From NCBI GenBank assembly GCA_003024985.2, contig PXIH01S0012037.1: a DNA stretch of 13,455 nucleotides; one strand, written 5' to 3'. Source of the stretch: Euperipatoides rowelli (lineage: Eukaryota > Onychophora > Udeonychophora > Euonychophora > Peripatopsidae). The notes under the pieces were generated by a model that worked only from the letters and a program-made list of their open reading frames with translations, was not told where the DNA came from and did not search any database. Below are positions 7,334-13,455 of this stretch, piece by piece; within the stretch, counting starts at the first letter, position 1, and each line of letters begins with the position of its first letter. The position numbers and the translations under genes are program-made.

Positions 7334-7847
7334 GTAAAATAAATATTTTTTTTTTTTAATTACTTTGTCATTTTATGTTTTGTATAAAAAAATCCTAGTT
7401 GCTCAAAAAATTTTAAGTAGCTATTTTTTTTTTAATTGTTCTAATCTGAAAGCATAATGATGATTGTTTTGTTTTTATTTGTATTCATTTTTGTTTTCAA
7501 GTTGACACTAAATTCACTTAAAATTAGGCTAACATTTCATCACGGCTTTCACAAATAGTTACCTAGCTTGGTGAAGTACTTTATTTTATTTTTGCTGTTA
7601 TATAGGGGTGAACTTTTCCAATTGGACGGTGTTTAGGAGGATTTATAATTATTCATCTGCATTGGTTTGTTTTACTGTCAAAGAGTTAAAATAACTTGGA
7701 GTAGATAATGTAGATTAGAATTCTGCTTTTTAGGTTGGTTGAGAAAAGTATAAATTTGAAAATCCTATATTTTGTCTTTTTCTATTTATTCTGGGCCTTC
7801 ATGCTTTCTTCTTTAAGTTAGATTGGATTGTAATCTATGTAATGTTA

Positions 7848-7861
7848 ATCAGGTACCTGAT
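7848..7861. repeat. Perfect 14-bp palindrome
   Basis: ATCAGGTACCTGAT reads the same on both strands. It is isolated in the intron, with no second copy seen in the window. It could be chance or a dimeric protein-binding site. Confidence 0.5.
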
Positions 7862-10058
7862 CGACTTTGATTTCCTGCCAATAAATAACATCCATTATTA
7901 TTATTTTCATAGTGAAAAAATACTATCCGTAATTACTATAGAATAAAATTCTTTGATTTGGCATGAGTCATGACTGTGTGAGGATGTGATGAATGATCGT
8001 GAAAGGTGTATTGGAATTTAGGGGAGTAGAGTAGTTAAATTTTGAGCAGTAATTTTGATAATTTATTTAAAGATATTTATGATTATATTTGAAGGGAAGA
8101 TTGTAATAAAGAAATGTGATTCAAATATACCGGTCATTTTAATAGGGAAAATTTGGTATTTGAATTGTTAAGATGTAGCCTACTTTGTTTTATTTTTTTT
8201 AAGGAAAAAAAAAAAACAAGATTAAAAATTTAATGATTGAGTTTTGTATTTTGTAAAAGAAATAATCTATTTGAATTTAATTGCATAGGCTAACTAGTAC
8301 GTACCTTGTTGGCTGCATACTGTAGCCTATAGGCTATTATGTATGATTTATATTTTAAAAATAGTTTTTTTTTTTTAATTTATTTATTATTTTCAAATAA
8401 TTTAAGGTTTGATTTAATTTATGATAATTTATGCAAAAAATATACTGAACATAAAGACGGGTGTGGCATTTTGTTTGGTCAAGAGTGAAAAAAATTGACG
8501 AGATTGGAATTTAAGAAGACATCAGTAATTGCATATATGAGTTTGGAAGAAGTTTATTAGCTTAGTTATTGAGAAGACAGTGCAAAATAATGCATGGATT
8601 CTTTTAAAAATAGGTTCAAGCAATAGAGAATTTGCAATTGCTCAGACATATCAAATAAAGTAGCCGATAACAAAGATTTTGCATAACCCCTTCAGGCATG
8701 AAAATATATTTTTTTTTACAAGGTGGAATTTCCATTTCTTGACTAGTCTTAATTTAATTTTCACAAACTAATAATATTTCTCAAAAATTAGACAGGTCAT
8801 GGCTCTTGAGTTAAAAATATTTCAAATGATTGTAAATGATGTTTTATTGAACATTATTCTGGACAATATTTAAATATGAATCTGAACAATTTATTAACTT
8901 TGAATCAATTTCATAAAAATTATCATGTTTCGTAGCTTGTCTTATAAATGAAGATGTTTTCCTAGATTTATTTATTTTGCCAGGTACCGTATGTATTTTT
9001 ATTGCCCCATTACTCTAATTATACATTATGCTATAATTAGAACATTGATTTATTTTTACTTTTCCACAGTACAAAAATAAAATGGTGAAATTTTCTAATT
9101 ATCTGCATTTGAATTTAAAGATTTTATTTTTTTGTATGTATTGGCCTACTTGAGGCTAATTAATATCTTCTTGTTAATTTGCTCTGATATTTATTATTTA
9201 TTTGTGTAATTCAAAATTATATAAGAAGACCTAACCTTATACATTGCCTTGAAAGATTTATGAACTATTATTTCAATGAAAAAAAAAAAACTATCATCGT
9301 TTAATCGCAACCATGGGCATAATAGCAGCCATTTGATTGGAAACATTTGGGCAATCTAATACTGTACTTGCTGAAGATTGAGAAGTAGTAGCCTACTTGC
9401 AGGTTGAGAAATAATATATTGAAAGTTGAGAAGAGTCGAGTTCATCAGAATTGGAATTTTCTCCAGTTTTGGTTCGCCTCTTTGTTGTTTGAGTAGGTAA
9501 TAACATTGGCATTATTTTTCAGAGCTTTACTTTTTGTTATTTATAACCACAATTTCAAATGGTACTGTAATTTAAAATATATATTGTAAATTGCAAGATA
9601 ACTAAATGGAGTTGGATAAATGTGATTTTAGTATGAGCAACAATGCAAAATGAATTGGTTAATTCTACTTTTCATACTGTAGCCTAAAACTTGGGGGGAC
9701 AGATTGTCAAAGTGAAAAAAGAAGACTGGATGGTAAACTGAAGGATAGGGATCCATGGGCCTTCCTAGGTTAGTGTTTGGGTGAGGAGAGTGGGTGATAA
9801 GGACCTGAGTTTGCATCGAGGATTCCGACTACTTAACAAAAACTATTTTTATTTTTAATTATTACAAACCATTTTTTTTTTTAAAAATTATTTTCAAAAT
9901 TTAAGAAAAGATCACATTTTGATGTTCTCTAATGTATCAGGTATGTTTCAAATTAGTCAAATAGCTTGCATACTATATCTAGCTTAAAAACACCTGAGCA
10001 GAAAATTAACAAATTATAAGTAAAGTATTAAAAAAAATGGGGCATGTAAATTTGAAAT

Positions 10059-10099
10059 GGGACATGTTGATGTCTTAATCAACATGCCCGCTGGGCATG
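10059..10099. repeat. Overlapping alternative hairpins
   Basis: CATGTTGAT (10063-10071) pairs with ATCAACATG (10078-10086) across a 6-base loop. CATGCCC (10083-10089) pairs perfectly with GGGCATG (10093-10099) across GCT. The middle arm is shared, so the two hairpins exclude each other. A related GGGGCATGT lies just upstream near 10039. This may be part of an unidentified interspersed repeat. Confidence 0.55.
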
Positions 10100-10884
10100 A
10101 TGTTTTGTGACTATTTCAAGCCCTGCACAATATACTACTAGTAGTTTGGAGTCCAAATAGTCTAAAAAAATGGGAGTACAAATATTTTTACACGTAAATC
10201 GATATGGTTATCACTATAAGATTAAATAAAAATTATATATTGATATATTTTTCAAATTTTGCTGACATCTTTTGAAAAGTAAACACTTTACATTTAAATA
10301 AATTTAAGCATTGCAAAAAAAAAAATGTAATTTCAGGATGCTATTTTCTGTGATTGTAACTTTATGAAGACGGCATTTAGAATTTTTTGGTGTGTATCCT
10401 GCCAGTCCATCCAAATTTTTCATCCCTGCTCTTGAATGGAAAGCAGGAGCCAAGATATCTCAATATGTGGGGAACACAGGTATTCTAAGAAGACAATAAG
10501 GATTGTTGCCAACCCAGGAATAACTTTAAGGATCTTGTACTTTATTGTAAAAGAAATGGCACAGTTCCAGAAAAAACTTTGAGGATCGTGGATTTTCATA
10601 TACTCTATAATAGTTTTATTTTTTTGAGAAGTTTTGCTTTGCTGTTTCTGTTAGTAATTGAAATATATTTCAAGAATTACTGAAAAGTTGCAGTGAGTGG
10701 TATTCCATTTCACCAGTAACTGCTTGTTCAACATTTATATTTGTATTAGGTATTGCTAAATATTTAATCATTTTAGTGTACAAGAGACTGTGGAATTTGT
10801 GTTAAGAAAGTGCTTAAGAAAAATATGTGAAGCAATGAAAGCTTGCACTGGAATATTATATATGTATTATCTTATTTGGGTCAG

Positions 10885-11111
10885 ATTCTGTTATCTGCCC
10901 ACCAATATGGCTTAAGTTGAAATTATCTAGATCGGCGCTTAGCAAAAGATTATTTCACCTCTAGATTATCCTAGGGTTAGGTTAAGGTTAGGACTGTAAA
11001 GAAAATATACTAAAATCTGCGAGAGAAAAAAATACTAATTCCACACGCTACTACGTTTTAGTTGTCGTGCGACTCGTAACGTTAATTATGTTGGTGAGCA
11101 GATAGCGGAAT
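10885..11111. mobile_element. Candidate MITE-like element with 24-bp imperfect terminal inverted repeats
   Basis: The arm 10885-10908 and the reverse complement of 11088-11111 agree at 20 of 24 positions. All four differences are C/T transitions, as expected when an originally matched inverted repeat decays. The 227-bp span has no coding potential. Inside are TCTAGAT words and GGGTTAGGTTAAGGTTAGG (10974-10992). No target-site duplication is obvious and the true outer limits may lie a few bases further out. It could also be an old chance-bounded inverted repeat. Confidence 0.45.
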
Positions 11112-11306
11112 TTGATCTGGAAAACAGTGACTGTGTAAAGTCCATAATTGAATTTTCCCATTACATTGGTAAAGGATACAGTAACTGCAATTTAAATTTG
11201 TCAGAGTGTCTAAATGAAAGAGTTATTGGAGAAGCCTATGTTAATATTAAATTGGGCACAATACTGAAAGTCACAAGTTAATTTACAGTAAAACCTTGTA
11301 AGCCAG

Positions 11307-11770
11307 TATTCTAAAATAAGAATACCCAAAGTTTCCATGATAGTCACTTGTATATTTAAAAAAAAATCATATTAATACGTGATGACTCATAAATGTTATT
11401 TGATATAGCCTATAAAAAAAAAGAAAAGCCAGAGTGTCAAAATCCAGGTAATAGTAGCCATTTTTAATATCCTACAATAAGAATTGGCAAATATTCTTTT
11501 CTTTTCCCCCTTTGATAATCTTATTGCATTGTTCAATTATATTGATATGATATTCACTTGTACATTTTTTTTATTTTTATTAATACCTGATTAAAACACC
11601 CATAAATTTGACTTGATATAAAAAAAATAAGCCCACTGTCAAAATGCCTGTGATTTTAATAATTACTATTTTTAATATTCTAAAATTAGAACAGCCTAAG
11701 CAAATATTGTTAAAATTATTTTTTCCCATTTAATAATTATGGGGTTATTCAAATAAATTACTCAACTATT
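11307..11770. repeat. Diverged tandem duplication, period about 208 bp
   Basis: A TAT(T/C)CTA-AA(A/T) word recurs at 11307, 11468 and 11676. CACTTGTA recurs at 11345 and 11555. The order of matched blocks (TTAATAC-TGA, CTTGATATA-like, AAGCC..TGTCAAAAT, TTTTTAATAT) is the same in successive units. The first unit is shorter (161 bp against 208 bp), apparently lacking about 49 bp. Divergence is considerable, so the array is old. No coding potential was seen. Confidence 0.6.
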
Positions 11771-12042
11771 GAACATAGGAATTATGAAGTCACATCATTT
11801 AGTTTGGATCAGCTACTAATTACTGAAATGATAATACAGTAAGTTAAATTAAAAAAAAAGGAAGATAAGGATGTTTTAAATTAGTTATGGCATATTTCTA
11901 TTTAAGTTTTTATTATGGTAGCTTATTTTATTATATTTTGAATAATTTTGTTATTATTTTCCATATAAACTTATTTCTTTATTATATTCTCTAACACCTA
12001 TGTTAACTAATTTTTTATTGTAAATCCGTTTATATGACTCAG

Positions 12043-12176
12043 GCAAAATTGGTGAAGAACTATGGAATGACTCGTATGGATCCCTATTGCCGTATCAGGC
12101 TAGGACATTCTGTATTTGAAACTCATACAGACCACAATGGCGCTAAGAATCCTCGCTGGAACAAAGTCATTCAATG
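12043..12176 (+). CDS. TOLLIP: TOLLIP exon: C2 domain, early strands
   Basis: The exon follows the acceptor GACTCAG and ends before GTATTT. It encodes 44 codons plus two bases (TG) that complete a codon in the next exon, most likely Cys as in vertebrate TOLLIP. The peptide contains [31 protein letters not shown] and VFETHTD, and aligns without gaps to the C2 domain of TOLLIP. C2 binds phosphoinositides and targets the protein to endosomal membranes. MDPYC and [10 protein letters not shown] are nearly invariant in the family, so identification is secure. The remainder of C2 and the CUE ubiquitin-binding domain must lie beyond the window, because no matching exon was found between 12177 and the end. 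Confidence 0.96.
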
Positions 12177-12297
12177 GTATTTTATAACTTATTTTTAATA
12201 ATTTCAATATACCGTATATTTTCTAAGGCCATTTTTATGATTCTTTGCTTATACTTTGTATATAATAAAAATGTAAAGAAATAATTTCAATCAGATT

Positions 12298-12322
12298 TAA
12301 TAATAATAATAATAATAATAAT
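12298..12322. repeat. (TAA)8 microsatellite
   Basis: Eight uninterrupted TAA units plus one T. A simple sequence repeat in the intron. Confidence 0.95.
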
Positions 12323-12577
12323 GAGAAATTTCCCATAAAATATTGTGCCTGTTATCTAGTCTGAGAAGCTGCATCTAACATTAAATAGCACACTAATTCT
12401 TACATTTTTATTATTAACTTAAAAACAACCACTGAGTAGCTTCTCGATAATATTATTATCTTTCATTTTCTATTTTTAATTTATTTATTTTTTTGGATTT
12501 TCGTGATCTTTGTTCTTAATAACATAGATAGGCTATAGTTTATAAATGGAATCCTGAAATTTTACACAAACATTAAA

Positions 12578-12753
12578 GGCTTGGGGATGAAGAGAATGGA
12601 CATCCCCCAAGCCAGTGCCTAGTAAATACTGAAAAACTTTTATTCTAATTTCACCCTGCCTCTACTCTCCCTCTCTGGATTCTCATTCCCTTGTTGACCC
12701 AGATGGGAATGAGGCCTGTAAACTTCCATGCTTAACTAATAAATCCCAATAAA
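12578..12753 (+). other. Two stable hairpins followed by two AATAAA signals
   Basis: GGCTTGGGGATG (12578-12589) pairs with CATCCCCCAAGCC (12601-12613), with one bulged C and an 11-base loop. CTCATTCCC (12682-12690) pairs perfectly with GGGAATGAG (12705-12713) over a 14-base loop. AATAAA occurs at 12738-12743 and 12748-12753. The block is clearly less AT-rich than its surroundings. It could be the 3' end of an unrecognised retroelement, a structured RNA, or an alternative polyadenylation region within TOLLIP. No family was recognised. Confidence 0.45.
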
Positions 12754-13112
12754 GCTATATTAGTATTTCTGTCATTTTTTTCATTTTGTTCCTATTTTAA
12801 AAATTGCTCGATTTATTAATTTCTTATTTAACACTTTAAATGTCAGATCCACATAATAACAGTAAAGACCTTATTTATTAATGTCAAAATTATGAAAAAA
12901 ACATGCTAAGCTAATCTTGGTATGTTTCTGTAGAGAATCAGTGAAATCAAATCTTTCAAATTTGTTTTATCACCTTTCCTTTTAAAAATAAAATATCAGC
13001 AGTGAGATAAATGCAATACTTTTTTTACTACCTTGCTCCTTTAACTAAATCTCTCTTTTTTTACTACGGTAGGCCACTATAGTTTTTTTTTTACTTTTAT
13101 AAAATAAAAATA

Positions 13113-13342
13113 TACCGTAGAATGCCGACCAAGAGCGCCCCACCAAGCAAGGGCACCCCCCTATTTTTTTGTCAAAACATATGTATATAGCACCATTGCT
13201 GAACAAGAGCACCATCACTGCACTTTGATTTTTTTAACACTGAATGAAATCCAAGGGGTATCCAAGCAAGGGCGCTCCCCTAGATTTTTGCTTCATTTTA
13301 CCTCATTTAAGGTTCAGGACAGTGTATCCATACAAGAGCGCC
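13113..13342. repeat. Interspersed-type repeat with alternating CAAGAGC(G/A)CC and CAAGCAAGGGC(G/A)C motifs
   Basis: CAAGAGC(G/A)CC occurs at 13130, 13204 and 13333. CAAGCAAGGGC(A/G)C occurs at 13144 and 13263, giving an A-B-A-B-A order. The block opens with TACCGTA at 13113 and is much richer in G and C than its flanks. It has no open frame of note. It is probably part of an unidentified short interspersed repeat, and its outer limits are uncertain. Confidence 0.55.
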
Positions 13343-13455
13343 ATGTAAAATTTTTCATGTCACCATCAGACATTATTATGCTGTGATGTCATTTTTATGT
13401 GTTTTACGTCATATTGATAAATATAGCGTCTGTAAATAACGTTGAATCCTCATAA

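Larger units (their letters stand above)
7334..12042 (+). other. TOLLIP: TOLLIP intron between the two visible exons (4,709 bp)
   Basis: The intron begins GTAAAA and ends TATATGACTCAG, obeying the GT-AG rule. It joins phase-0 exon ends, so the reading frame runs straight from GRLSITVAQ into [10 protein letters not shown]. It is AT-rich with no nested gene recognised. Contents worth naming are a 14-bp palindrome at 7848-7861, overlapping hairpins at 10059-10099, a possible MITE-like element at 10885-11111 and a diverged tandem duplication from 11307. The GC-richer patch near 9690-9830 has no recognisable coding content. Confidence 0.9.
12177..13455 (+). other. TOLLIP: Start of the next TOLLIP intron
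   Basis: The stretch begins with a GTATTT donor and contains no recognisable TOLLIP exon up to the window end. It holds a TAA microsatellite, two hairpins followed by AATAAA signals, and an alternating CAAGAGCGCC-type repeat near the end. These are listed separately. Confidence 0.8.

Noticed and set aside
9628-9816. Minus-strand 62-codon open frame in the GC-richer intron patch
   Set aside because: No homology or splice context. Its length is within chance expectation.
10974-10992. Telomere-like GGGTTAGGTTAAGGTTAGG
   Set aside because: Too short and imperfect for an interstitial telomere. It lies inside the candidate MITE, where such words can be part of the element.
1-13455. CRISPR array, bacterial operon, tRNA or rRNA genes
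   Set aside because: No regularly spaced repeats with unique spacers, no operon-like genes and no RNA gene signature were seen. The window is eukaryotic.

Overview
The window reads as animal nuclear DNA. It is strongly AT-rich, has GT-AG introns, carries LINE and LTR retroelements, and contains two unmistakable exons of TOLLIP (Toll-interacting protein), a metazoan adaptor. No bacterial features such as operons, Shine-Dalgarno sites or rRNA/tRNA genes were seen. An invertebrate with a compact-to-medium genome is plausible, but the phylum cannot be fixed from the sequence. Three single Ns (644, 1213, 6033) show that this is a draft assembly, and at least two of them sit in suspicious duplications.

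Layout: 1-1701 is AT-rich non-coding DNA. 1702 to about 2257 is a 5'-truncated non-LTR retrotransposon (CR1/L2-like) 3' end. 2261-2827 has no gene. 2828 to about 7072 is a decayed Ty3/gypsy-type LTR retrotransposon on the + strand. It begins inside the protease, then runs through reverse transcriptase, RNase H, an integrase zinc finger, the integrase core and C-terminal tail, a polypurine tract and a 3' LTR. It has many stops and frameshifts, and no gag or 5' LTR was found. Its integrase is interrupted by an exact 744-bp second copy of its own protease/RT segment. That copy ends at an N and is followed by a repeat of the last 83 bp of integrase, so an assembly error is the leading explanation. 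The zinc-finger part also carries a diverged three-unit tandem repeat, which looks real.

7175-7333 and 12043-12176 are two consecutive TOLLIP exons on the + strand, separated by a 4,709-bp intron. They encode the N-terminal Tom1-binding region and the start of the C2 domain. The first coding exon and the rest of C2 plus the CUE domain are not visible and presumably lie outside the window, so the retroelement most likely sits in intron 1 in sense orientation. Its LTR ends only about 100 bp before the TOLLIP exon.

The introns hold a possible MITE-like inverted-repeat element (10885-11111), a diverged 208-bp tandem duplication (11307 to about 11770), several hairpins, and an alternating CAAGAGCGCC / CAAGCAAGGGC repeat (13130-13342). 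A family of short words (TAGCCTA, TACCGTA) recurs through the host DNA. I see no convincing new biological system. The most useful points are the suspect duplication, the triplicated zinc-finger segment, the LTR next to the TOLLIP exon, and the uncharacterised small repeats.
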